From: Komagataeibacter sp. FNDCF1
Lineage (GTDB): Bacteria > Pseudomonadota > Alphaproteobacteria > Acetobacterales > Acetobacteraceae
Length of the DNA stretch: 42,709 nucleotides
NCBI RefSeq assembly: GCF_021295335.1
Contig: NZ_JAIWOT010000003.1
Location: 1 to 42,709 of the forward strand
Direction: 5' to 3'
A program made the position numbers and the translations under genes. This document shows positions 1 to 7,546 of the stretch, piece by piece. Positions within the stretch are counted from its first letter, which is position 1; each line of letters starts with the position of its first letter. The notes below the pieces were generated by a model, which worked only from the letters and a program-made list of their open reading frames with translations, was not told the origin of the DNA and did no database searches.

Positions 1-1056
1 ATGGTATCTGAAACCCCGAATCAGCCAGTTGTTTATGAGGCTCTTTTACCGGAGCGTCATCCTCAGCATGACCTGTTCATCTGCGACGTGGCAGATGCGG
101 TACTTAAGGATGTGATGCCCCAAATGGAGCATCCGTTCTATTCCTTGTCCAAAAAACCTGAGACTTCCATTCGCCGCTATGAGCATAATGGGCAATGGCT
201 GGAAATCACGCCAAGCGTGAAGGGTCTTGCTACAATCTACGACAAGGATATTTTGATCTACTGCATTTCACAGATCATGGCGAAGCTAAAAGCCGGGGAG
301 AAGGTATCGCAACGGGTGCGGATCAGCAGCCGTGACTTACTTATCTTCACCAATCGCGGTACGGCAGGTAAAGACTATAAGGCCCTCATCGAAGCCCTCG
401 ACCGCCTTGAGGGAACCCGTATCCGCACCAACATTGTCACAGGCGACGAAGAACAGGTGGACGGTTTTGGCCTGATCGACGCTTCATCGATCCGCCGTAA
501 ACTCGGCCTCGACGGCCGCCTGTTGCATTGCGAAATCAAGCTGTCGGATTGGGTCTTTAACGCAATCAAGAGCAATGATGTTCTGACACTACACCGTGAT
601 TATTTCCGGCTACGCAAACCGTTGGAACGACGCGTTTATGAACTAGCCCGCAAGCATTGCGGTCAGCAAACAGCATGGAAAGTCTCTCTTGAGATTCTGT
701 TGAAAAAATCAGGCTCTCAAAGCCCAGAAAAGCTATTCCGACAGATGATAAAAAATCTCGCAGCGAGCGATCATCTGCCAGATTACCGTGTCGAATTCGA
801 TCTCCAGAAAGACATGGTAACATTCATCAATCGCGGCACGATGAAAGCTGCCGAGCCCGCAGCAGAGGCTTGGATGGGCGCGCTCGATCCTGATATTTAC
901 GGGGATGCTCGGAACGTCGCACCAGGTTGGGATGTACACCATCTCGAAAGAGAGTGGCGTATGTGGCTGGGTGATAACGAGATCGCCCCGAAGAATCCCG
1001 AGCGGCATTTCATCAAGTTCTGCGAGACGTGGTTTGCTAAGCGTGGTCAACCCTGA
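1..1056 (+). CDS. repA: Plasmid replication initiator RepA
   Basis: This 351-residue protein is a RepA-type initiator common on alphaproteobacterial plasmids. It should bind the iterons just upstream (end of the window) and open the origin. The stretch LLPERHPQHDLFICDVADAV, followed by MEHPFYSLSKKP and ITPSVKGLATIYDKDILIYC, is the conserved N-terminal core of the family. The C-terminal half carries the LHRDYFRLRKPLERRVYELA winged-helix-like segment. The start is fixed because an in-frame TAA lies two codons upstream in the circular join. No Shine-Dalgarno sequence is visible before the ATG. Bases 2-22, inside codons 1-8, are themselves an iteron, so RepA binding would cover its own start codon, which fits autorepression. 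Family and role are known for relatives; circularity and autorepression are inferred. Confidence 0.93.
   Translation: MVSETPNQPVVYEALLPERHPQHDLFICDVADAVLKDVMPQMEHPFYSLSKKPETSIRRYEHNGQWLEITPSVKGLATIYDKDILIYCISQIMAKLKAGEKVSQRVRISSRDLLIFTNRGTAGKDYKALIEALDRLEGTRIRTNIVTGDEEQVDGFGLIDASSIRRKLGLDGRLLHCEIKLSDWVFNAIKSNDVLTLHRDYFRLRKPLERRVYELARKHCGQQTAWKVSLEILLKKSGSQSPEKLFRQMIKNLAASDHLPDYRVEFDLQKDMVTFINRGTMKAAEPAAEAWMGALDPDIYGDARNVAPGWDVHHLEREWRMWLGDNEIAPKNPERHFIKFCETWFAKRGQP
2..22 (+). repeat. Iteron copy inside the repA coding start
   Basis: The sequence TGGTATCTGAAACCCCGAAT lies within the first repA codons and matches the iterons upstream of the gene (TGGTATTTAAAACCCCGAAT) at 18 of 20 positions. 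It is the last of five copies and also encodes residues V-S-E-T-P-N. A RepA site here would link initiation to repA repression. Confidence 0.85.
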
Positions 1057-1096
1057 TTGTGCAAATATACAAGCATACTTCTACGTGAAATAGGGG

Positions 1097-1354
1097 TCAG
1101 CGCTCTCCAAAAGGATGGCGCCCGTGCTTACGCATCAGGTCATCAATGGCTTCCCCAATCAAACCCTGAATAGTTGTATCAGTATCAAGGGCGAGTTGAT
1201 GTAGTCCCTTGCTAACCGCTGGGGAAAAATATCCCACCACAGCCCGCTTACCTTCTCTCGGATTGCGCGGGCGGGCTTTCTCTACCACTGCTTGTGCTTC
1301 CGGTTCCACAACCGATGGCGCGACCGTCTTTTTGAGACCAGCAAACCGACTCAT
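1097..1354 (-). CDS. Ribbon-helix-helix plasmid partition partner (ParG/ParB-like)
   Basis: This is an 85-residue basic protein with a disordered N-terminus. Its C-terminal half (KRAVVGYFSPAVSKGLHQLA then TTIQGLIGEAIDDLMRKHG) has the strand-helix-helix pattern of ribbon-helix-helix DNA-binding proteins. It lies just downstream of parA on the same strand, where small partition proteins that bind the centromere and stimulate ParA usually sit. Its stop is 40 bp from the convergent repA stop. Fold assignment is by pattern and role by position. It could also be a simple copy-control regulator. Confidence 0.7.
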   Translation of the reverse strand: MSRFAGLKKTVAPSVVEPEAQAVVEKARPRNPREGKRAVVGYFSPAVSKGLHQLALDTDTTIQGLIGEAIDDLMRKHGRHPFGER

Positions 1355-1381
1355 GCTGTACGTCCTTAACTTAGAAATTTG

Positions 1382-2041
1382 CTAACGTGTTTTTGTATCA
1401 TCTTGTTTGTGTGATGGCATGTTAACTTGATCACACACCCAATTCCACAACCGTGCCACATCAGCTGCAGCCTTGCTTTCCGGCTCCGCTTCCTGCGCAG
1501 TCTGACCGGAACCAACGCTATGATGAAAAATCGCACGCTCTGACAAGATAACAGGAGCAACAGGGATGCCGAACTGCGCCACGACCGCAGCCGCCTCTCT
1601 ATAAACTTGAGGCGCACGAGGAGGCCCCGCAGTAAAAATCACAAAGGCAGGCTTGCCACTGGCTCGCACAAGTTCTGCCGTTGTTCTGACAGCATCCATA
1701 TCGAAAGCGCGTGGTCTACATGGAATCAATAAGAAGTCAGCGACACGGCACGCCTCACGCGCCATAATATCGGCATGAGGCGGGGTATCTATTATTGATA
1801 GCTCTGCGCCTAGTTCAGAGGCTTGCTCCAGCTTTTTTGATAACAAGGCGTGGGCTGCACAATCCACCACATCCGGGTCGGCATCCCCTCGCCACGCTTT
1901 CCATGAACTTGCAGTCGCTTGAGGGTCTGTATCGAGGATAAGAGAAACGTATCCAGCGGCACTGGCACTGGTCGCCAGGTGCAGGGCAAGCGTCGTCTTC
2001 CCAGCCCCCCCCTTCTGACTAATGATCGCGATTGTTTTCAT
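1382..2041 (-). CDS. parA: ParA-family partition ATPase
   Basis: This is a Walker-type partition ATPase. The deviant Walker A motif KGGAGKTT lies near residue 11, the Walker A' region ILDTDPQATASSW follows, and the Walker B region is LSIIDTPPHAD. The protein is short (about 219 residues) and has no N-terminal HTH, so it is the small ParA (type Ib) form that normally pairs with a ribbon-helix-helix partner such as the gene just downstream. The start at 2041 (MKTIAIISQ) is preferred because it begins at the first beta strand. An in-frame ATG at 2065 would add eight residues. The upstream region carries repeated heptamers and palindromes that could be operators or the centromere. Confidence 0.92.
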   Translation of the reverse strand: MKTIAIISQKGGAGKTTLALHLATSASAAGYVSLILDTDPQATASSWKAWRGDADPDVVDCAAHALLSKKLEQASELGAELSIIDTPPHADIMAREACRVADFLLIPCRPRAFDMDAVRTTAELVRASGKPAFVIFTAGPPRAPQVYREAAAVVAQFGIPVAPVILSERAIFHHSVGSGQTAQEAEPESKAAADVARLWNWVCDQVNMPSHKQDDTKTR

Positions 2042-2056
2042 GCCATCATGTTTCCG

Positions 2057-2197
2057 TGTTAACATATTAACTCATTATCATGACATTTTGATAACTCAAT
2101 ATCTAACTCACAAAAAACGAATAATTTAATCGAACCGAACATTTCATATATCTCCAGCCGATGTGTTGGCACTCATTTCAATGTCATCGTGTTAACA
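2057..2197. promoter_or_regulatory. Candidate parA operator/centromere repeats
   Basis: Two perfect palindromes TGTTAACA lie at 2057-2064 and 2190-2197, both within GTGTTAACAT. Between them TAACTCA occurs at 2068-2074, 2092-2098 and 2104-2110, so the copies start 24 and 12 bp apart, in register with a 12-bp period. This is the usual place for partition-protein binding sites upstream of small parA operons. The pattern is seen directly; the function is inferred. Confidence 0.45.
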
Positions 2198-2483
2198 TGA
2201 GAGCATGAGAGCATCATATTTGCTCTATATACAATAGCCCAATAATATTCTGGCTGATCCGCAATAAGAGCTGTCAAGTCCCGGCCTTCATTGATCAGAG
2301 GGCAGGCGGCAGATGAGCGAGGATCTTGAGATACCGAGTCACGTGCCGCAGTTCGTCTAGCTGCTCGGTCAAAGTCAGTAACTCGCATTGTCCTGCCTGC
2401 CATAGACCGAGCAGATGCGCTGGCAGGGGTTTTTCAAAAAGCAGGGCACTGATGAGAAGATTGGTCTTGGTGGCCAGACGCAC
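2173..2483 (-). pseudogene. Decayed PIN-domain toxin of a TA pair
   Basis: The frame starting at GTG 2483 (RLATKTNLLISALLFEKPLP, then LLTLTEQLDELRHVTRYLKI) matches the N-terminal half of PIN toxins that normally begin MRLVLDTNVLVSALL. It stops after 62 codons. The next part, INEGRDLTALIAD, continues in another frame from about 2290, so a frameshift has split the gene. The first catalytic aspartate (LDTN) is replaced by TKTN. The region after ALIAD no longer resembles a PIN domain. It follows the intact antitoxin gene directly. The toxin is almost certainly dead. Confidence 0.75.
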
Positions 2484-2486
2484 GCT

Positions 2487-2741
2487 TTAGCTGGACTTGT
2501 CTGTTGCCAGCCTGGCGGTCACGGCCTCACCGATCAGGTCCTCCAGCGCGTCCGGCTCCATATCTGCGAACCCACTCCGGGCTTCCGCCATCGTCCTGTC
2601 GAATACACGCCAGCGCACCGCCTCCTCGATGAAGCGCGACAGGTCGCCTTTCTTCATGCCATGCTGCGCTAGGAAACCACGTACGGCGATATCGGTTTCG
2701 CGGGAGACCGAAACCGTCCAGCGGACCATATCAGTCGACAT
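2487..2741 (-). CDS. Ribbon-helix-helix antitoxin of the decayed PIN toxin
   Basis: This protein of about 84 residues has an N-terminal strand MVRWTVSVSRETDIAVRGFL followed by a helix pair (MKKGDLSRFIEEAVRWRVFD), the layout of CopG/Arc-type antitoxins. Its stop lies 3 bp before the toxin start, as in a TA operon. The ATG at 2741 (MSTDMVRW) is chosen. A longer TTG-started frame reaches 2780, and a shorter ATG lies four codons later. It may persist as an orphan regulator now that the toxin is broken. Confidence 0.72.
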   Translation of the reverse strand: MSTDMVRWTVSVSRETDIAVRGFLAQHGMKKGDLSRFIEEAVRWRVFDRTMAEARSGFADMEPDALEDLIGEAVTARLATDKSS

Positions 2742-2786
2742 GTCGGTGCTTATACGCTTGTTGTGATTTCCCTTTCGCAAAATGCA

Positions 2787-3422
2787 TTACCCCCACATTT
2801 TCCGTGCGATATCCTGCTCCTCGGCGCCGACGGCATTGGCGTAGATGGCGGTGGTGGAGAGCTGGGCGTGGCCGAGCCATTTCTGTACCATGTTGAGGGG
2901 GATGCCGCTGGAGACGGCGGCGACGCCGAAGGCATGGCGCAGGCCCTTGGGGGACGCGGCCGGGCCGGCTAGGCCGGCGGCATCCATGACCGCGTGTACC
3001 GCCCGCCAGCCGGTCATGCGGGACCAGGGCCACAGCCGGGCGGCCGCTCCACGGCCCCGCCGGCGCTGGGCCTCGCTGATGCCATGCACCAGATCCAGGG
3101 CCTCGAGCAGGGAGGGGGGCACCGGCACGGCGCGATAGATCCCGTCCTGGCGCTTCTTGAGCGTGGCGAACACCAGCACGCCCCCGGCCAGGTCCACCCG
3201 GTCCGCCGTCAGGGCGAGGGCCTCGGACAGGCGGCAGCCCGACCAGGCCAGGGTCATGCACAGCGTGCGGGCCTCGCGCGGCGCCTGCTCGGCCGCGCGC
3301 AGGAACCGCGCCCGCTCGGCAACCGTGAGATATTTGCGGCTCCCGTCGCGGTCGAACAGCTGCATCCCACCGGGGGCGCCTGCCGGGGTCGCCCGCTGTC
3401 CCGGTTTTCGGGGGCCGCTCAT
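2787..3422 (-). CDS. Tyrosine recombinase/integrase, short form
   Basis: This 211-residue protein is a catalytic domain without the usual N-terminal core-binding domain. The conserved active-site blocks are present in order: WSGCRLSEALALT (first Arg), LKKRQDG (Lys), PKGLRHAFG (His/Arg box), LGHAQLSTTAIYANA (second His and nucleophilic Tyr). It may use the preceding WGR protein as a partner, since the two genes overlap by 4 bp (ATGA). It forms one edge of the segment that carries the ClC genes, and a second tyrosine recombinase forms the other. Catalytic competence is likely from the motifs; its target site is unknown. Confidence 0.88.
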   Translation of the reverse strand: MSGPRKPGQRATPAGAPGGMQLFDRDGSRKYLTVAERARFLRAAEQAPREARTLCMTLAWSGCRLSEALALTADRVDLAGGVLVFATLKKRQDGIYRAVPVPPSLLEALDLVHGISEAQRRRGRGAAARLWPWSRMTGWRAVHAVMDAAGLAGPAASPKGLRHAFGVAAVSSGIPLNMVQKWLGHAQLSTTAIYANAVGAEEQDIARKMWG

Positions 3423-3715
3423 CCGGCCACCCTGTCGCGATAGCCCCGCCGGCGCTTGGCGCGGAGCTGGCGGGCGAGGGCGTCGAACGCCTGCCCGGCA
3501 TCATGATGCAGCTCGCAGACCTGCCGGCCGGCCGTCCCGATCCGCCCCCACTGCCGCACCAGGGCGGTGCCGCCGAACAGGTCGGGCTGCAGTGACAGAT
3601 GGTAGAAGCGCCAGCAGTTGGCGGCCGGGTCCACGCGCACCAGCACCGCCGTTTCGGGGAACAGCGACAACTGGCGAGGCGGCCGAACAGGGGCCTTCGG
3701 GGCGCGTTTGGGCAT
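3419..3715 (-). CDS. WGR domain protein
   Basis: This is a small protein of about 98 residues. After a basic lead (MPKRAPKAPVRPPRQLSLFP) it contains a WGR-domain core: AANCWRFYHLSLQPDLFGGT, then LVRQWGRIGTAGRQ with the name-giving W-G-R. WGR domains are thought to bind nucleic acid and occur in PARPs and bacterial fusions; small stand-alone forms are common on alphaproteobacterial plasmids. The start at 3715 is preferred to 3739 because it begins at the usual basic lead. The gene overlaps the downstream integrase by ATGA, so the two are translationally coupled. A role in recombination is only suggested by this coupling. Confidence 0.82.
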   Translation of the reverse strand: MPKRAPKAPVRPPRQLSLFPETAVLVRVDPAANCWRFYHLSLQPDLFGGTALVRQWGRIGTAGRQVCELHHDAGQAFDALARQLRAKRRRGYRDRVAG

Positions 3716-3855
3716 ATGATCCCGAAAAGTGTAACACATGTTCCCCGCCCAGGACAGGAAAACCGCCGCAAATGCGGGACCGGCCGGCCGGTTTCAGGCC
3801 CGGCCTGATACACTATTGCCCATAGCCCTTTGAAACACCGGAAAATCGCGCGTAA

Positions 3856-4193
3856 TCATGGAAGACGGTCACCCGACAGACCGAGAAAAACTGACAAAGC
3901 TTGATCAACCTGACGCAGAGACGCAGCCTCCAGATGCCCGAAACCCTGACCGATCTTCTCCCGTGGCAGGGATATCGCCCAATCAACCATCACCTGCGAC
4001 AGGCTGTGCAAGCCGTTCGTCGTGCTGGTACAACCGTAATCCGGAACAAAGGCCAGTTCTGCACGATGCTGGTCAACCTCAGCACGGTCATAGCTGGCGG
4101 GTCGGAAAAGGCGTCGGCCTGCACCCCAAGGACCGGACGCGGTTCACCATAATCACCATTAACGGCAATCGTCACCAGATCACCACGTTTCAC
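3856..4193 (-). pseudogene. Frameshifted PemK/MazF-family toxin
   Basis: From a GTG at 4193 the frame reads KRGDLVTIAVNGDYGEPRPV and then TVLRLTSIVQNWPLFRITV, the N-terminal core of a PemK/MazF mRNA interferase. It then runs out of frame. The conserved C-terminal half (SQVMVDWAISLPREKIGQGF, ending FLGLSGDRLP at 3856) is in another frame, so a single indel near VVP has broken it. The start overlaps the antitoxin stop by 4 bp (GTGA). An intact relative of the same family lies at 38299-38622. Confidence 0.8.
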
Positions 4194-4491
4194 GCCGTCC
4201 ACCCATCCCGGAAATCGTCCTCCTCGAAAAGCGCGTCCAGTGCGCGCAAGACGAGAGCTTCATCACTCGCCGGGGCGCACGCCAGCACCGCTACTTCACG
4301 GGACTGCCGCCGCGCTTCTGCCTCGAAAGCACGCCGCTCCCGCCCCGCCACATAGCGCGTATGAAATCCCGCAGCACATCGGCAGCAGGCCGTTCATCCG
4401 CACTGGTTGCAGCCGTGAACGCTGCCTTCAGCGCCGGGTCAATCCGGAAGTTGAAAATCTCCACCTTCGGATGAGAGCTATTCCGGGGCAT
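4190..4491 (-). pseudogene. Frameshifted antitoxin of the PemK-type pair
   Basis: The frame from ATG 4491 (MPRNSSHPKVEIFNFRIDPA) is preceded by AGGAGG at a good distance, and continues to ADVLRDFIRAMW, where it leaves the expected frame. The remainder (VAGRERRAFEAEARRQSREV through ALDALFEEDDFRDGW) reads in a neighbouring frame and ends at 4190. Both partners of this TA pair are therefore broken by independent frameshifts. A premature stop in the original frame lies near 4291. Confidence 0.72.
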
Positions 4492-4577
4492 CATAGCCTC
4501 CTGATCTAAGGTCAGAGACTTATTATGCAATTGCATTCTGCTTCCCCCCAGATCGGGGATAGAACACTTCTCTGAAA

Positions 4578-5906
4578 TCATCGCGTGTGTGACTGGGCCC
4601 TGAGTCTCAGGGCAGCATAAATGGGCATGTCTCCAAGTGCGCCGGCTACGACCATCGCAGCAAAACTCCCGGATAAAAGCGGCATTATCAACTCGGACGA
4701 ACCTGTCATTTCCATAACCAGAATAATCCCGGTCAGCGGTGCACGAACGGATCCGGCGAACATGGAGGCCATGCCGACAATCACAAAAGGTGCGGTCGCC
4801 AGAGGTGTATCAGGACTTAATGCCTGTGCCACAACACTACTCCCCAGACCGGAAAGTGCCCCCAGGGCCAGCATGGGGGCAAACAGACCTCCAGGTGTTG
4901 CAGCGGCATAAGACAGGGCCCCAAAAATCAGCCGAAAAGCCAGTAGTGCCGGAATCTGATGTAATCCGATCTCGTTGTTTATGGCCGTCTGCGTGATCCA
5001 CTTTCCCCCTCCAGCCAAGTGCGGTGCAAGACAAACCACCAAACCGGCCAAACCTCCCACCAGCACAGGCCTGACTGAGATGCTGACAGGCAGCCTCCCG
5101 GCCAGACGGAGCACTGCCATGGTCGTCCGGTTGTATCCGACAGCAACCAGGCCCGTCATGACCCCGGTCATGACGAAAAACAGCTGTTTGGCAAGCGATT
5201 CTGGAAGGATCAGAGGAGCGACACTAAAGACCGTCTGGCTACCCAGCATGCCCCGGCTGACCAGAATGGCCGAAATGGATGCCCCCAATGCGGCACAAAC
5301 CATTCTGATTTCAAACCGGCCGACCAGTTCTTCCAAAACGAAAACAGCACCGGCTGCCGGCGCATTGAAAGCTGTCGCCAGCCCTGCTCCCGCGCCTGCA
5401 GCAAGGAGGGCAAGGCAGTCTGTCTTCTCCAGACAGAGCAGCCTGCCAAACGTATGAGCTGCAGTCGCTCCCATCTGCACACTGGGCCCTTCACGTCCCA
5501 GGGCAAGCCCACTTCCGATCGCCAGAAGGCCACCCAGGAATTTGACGGGCACCACCCGCCATGGCGCAGGCGGTGACGCACTCAACAAGACAGCTTCCAC
5601 ATGTGGGATGCCACTTCCTGCTGCAAGAGGGGCAAAATGACGAACGAGACCTGAAGCCAGCCATGCCGCTGCGCCAGATCCGATGATCAACAGCACGCCT
5701 TCGCAAGAAAAGCCATGCTGAAGCGACACTTCCATTCCCATATCTGTCCGGACGGCCTCCAGCCATTCCAGCAACAAGCGGAAGATACCACAGATCATAC
5801 CGGCAGATGCCCCGATCACGACAGATGCCGCAGACAGGAACACCAGACTGCAGACATTTTCCGGTTTCCCTGATTGTGGAACCGGATTGGACAGAGGAAG
5901 CAACAT
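4578..5906 (-). CDS. ClC-family chloride/proton antiporter (second of a pair)
   Basis: This is a polytopic inner-membrane protein of about 442 residues. The ClC signatures appear in order: AAGSGIPHVE (first chloride-binding loop), ALGREGPSVQMGA with the gating glutamate, FNAPAAGAVFVLEELVGRF with the proton-relay glutamate region, GGLFAPMLALG, and near the end MPIYAAL with the tyrosine of the chloride site. Having both glutamates points to an antiporter rather than a channel. The start at 5906 (MLLPLSNPVPQSG) is chosen because the upstream extension to 6104 overlaps the preceding gene and is hydrophilic. It is 85 bp downstream of a second ClC gene on the same strand and is probably cotranscribed. 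In acid-producing bacteria such proteins could help acid tolerance; that is inference. Confidence 0.9.
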   Translation of the reverse strand: MLLPLSNPVPQSGKPENVCSLVFLSAASVVIGASAGMICGIFRLLLEWLEAVRTDMGMEVSLQHGFSCEGVLLIIGSGAAAWLASGLVRHFAPLAAGSGIPHVEAVLLSASPPAPWRVVPVKFLGGLLAIGSGLALGREGPSVQMGATAAHTFGRLLCLEKTDCLALLAAGAGAGLATAFNAPAAGAVFVLEELVGRFEIRMVCAALGASISAILVSRGMLGSQTVFSVAPLILPESLAKQLFFVMTGVMTGLVAVGYNRTTMAVLRLAGRLPVSISVRPVLVGGLAGLVVCLAPHLAGGGKWITQTAINNEIGLHQIPALLAFRLIFGALSYAAATPGGLFAPMLALGALSGLGSSVVAQALSPDTPLATAPFVIVGMASMFAGSVRAPLTGIILVMEMTGSSELIMPLLSGSFAAMVVAGALGDMPIYAALRLRAQSHTR

Positions 5907-5991
5907 GATTTCATATTTCTTTTCTTGTTGGTGAATCTGCCCAACAGAATGCTGATCAGCCGCTCGATCAGGAACCCAGTTCAGAATAAAA

Positions 5992-7407
5992 TTATTTTTC
6001 CAATCTATCGTGAGATACCTGTCGCGCCATTTGCTCTGTTTTTTCCAGAAATCCCGTAGCCAGTGCCGAATAAAGCGGTCTGGGACAGACCATGCGGGAT
6101 ACACCGAACGACAGGAAGGCCGTGGCCAGCAGGGCCAGGGTCACCTGCTGATTGTCACATATTTCCATCACGATGATGGTTGCCGTCAGCGGTGACTGGG
6201 CAACGCCACAAAAATAGGCAGCCATACCCAGCAGTACAACGCCTCCAGGCGACGTATGAGGCAGAAACTGCTCGGCCCATCCTCCCATTCCTGCACCGAT
6301 CGCAAGGGAAGGTGCAAACATGCCGCCAGGAATGCCAGAGCAGAAAGTAATCAGCATGGAGATATACTTCAGAAGAAAGAAAGACGCAGGATAATGCAGA
6401 CTTCCATCCACTATCCCACGCGCCTGCAGATAGCCCGTACCATAAGTCGCACCATCTGATGCCAGTCCGATCAGAGCCAGTAACAGGCCGCATAGCGCCA
6501 CAAATACAAGAGGGAATCGACTTGAAAACCGGCCAAGAAAAGCCGGTAGACCTTTTGAAAGGCGGATGACAAGACGGGCGAAAATCCCCCCCGCCAATCC
6601 ACCACTTACACCACATACCAGAACGGCCAGCCATGCGCGTCCTACCGGAATAAAAACATTCGTCCGACCAAAATATGTATAGTTCCCCAACAGGGCAATT
6701 GCTGTAATCCCCGAAAAAATAATAACAGTCAGAGTACGCCCCGACGCCTTCTGTTCAAAGGAGTGCGCCAGTTCTTCAATCGCAAACACAACACCGGCAA
6801 GAGGCGTATTGAAAGCGGCAGCCATGCCGGCAGCCCCCCCTGCGAGGATCATACCATGCCTGGTGACATCATTATGCTGCCCCATGGCACGCGAAAATGC
6901 GTGCATGATGGAAGCGCCGATCTGGACACTCGGCCCTTCACGACCGATCGAGGCACCACAGATGAGACCCAAGCATGTCATCAGGATCTTGCCCAGCGCA
7001 ATGCGCAAGGTCAGGATCCGGTCCACAAGCACGAAATTATGCATATGCAGGGTTGCGATTGTCTGGGGAATTCCTGATCCCTGAGCACCATTGAACAACA
7101 GGCGTGTCAGCCAGGAAATGGCAACAAGCCCGAGCGGGGCAATCACCAGCATGGACCATGGGTTTCTGGCGACAACATGATAACGCAGCTCGGCCGCCCA
7201 ATCCCCGATATGGGCAAAGATTACGGAGATAATGCCAATCAGCACGGCCCCGGTACAATACATGATGGTTCGATGCCACTTCAGGGTCCTGACCCGCGCC
7301 AGACGCCGCATCCGACGGGCCCGCCTGGAACGGGTAGTAGCTATGGAAGCCTCATTATTGTCGTTCTGGGCTACGCCGGGAGAGAATAAAGGGGACATAC
7401 TGACCAT
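5992..7407 (-). CDS. ClC-family chloride/proton antiporter (first of a pair)
   Basis: This 471-residue membrane protein has a basic cytoplasmic N-terminus (TTRSRRARRMRRLARVRTLK). ClC motifs are NGAQGSGIPQTIA, GASIGREGPSVQIGA (gating glutamate), AAFNTPLAGVVFAIEELAHS (proton glutamate), GIPGGMFAPSLAIGAG and CPRPLYSALA (chloride-site tyrosine). The set is complete, so an active H+/Cl- exchanger is likely. It differs clearly from its downstream neighbour, so the pair is not a recent tandem duplication. No clear Shine-Dalgarno sequence precedes 7407; an in-frame ATG at 7398 is an alternative start. Confidence 0.91.
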   Translation of the reverse strand: MVSMSPLFSPGVAQNDNNEASIATTRSRRARRMRRLARVRTLKWHRTIMYCTGAVLIGIISVIFAHIGDWAAELRYHVVARNPWSMLVIAPLGLVAISWLTRLLFNGAQGSGIPQTIATLHMHNFVLVDRILTLRIALGKILMTCLGLICGASIGREGPSVQIGASIMHAFSRAMGQHNDVTRHGMILAGGAAGMAAAFNTPLAGVVFAIEELAHSFEQKASGRTLTVIIFSGITAIALLGNYTYFGRTNVFIPVGRAWLAVLVCGVSGGLAGGIFARLVIRLSKGLPAFLGRFSSRFPLVFVALCGLLLALIGLASDGATYGTGYLQARGIVDGSLHYPASFFLLKYISMLITFCSGIPGGMFAPSLAIGAGMGGWAEQFLPHTSPGGVVLLGMAAYFCGVAQSPLTATIIVMEICDNQQVTLALLATAFLSFGVSRMVCPRPLYSALATGFLEKTEQMARQVSHDRLEK

Positions 7408-7546
7408 GGGAAATAATTTTCAGAATTACGAAAAGTTCAGAAAACAGACCAACCACAAATTTTGCCAGAATGCACGGAAGATCTGGACGTGGTCGATCAG
7501 GAAATGGACGGACCTGGACCGGCACAGCCTCTACCTAAAATGACAG

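Noticed and set aside
3157..3825. Long plus-strand frame opposite the short integrase and WGR genes
   Set aside because: Composition is Arg/Pro-rich and it covers well-supported minus-strand genes.
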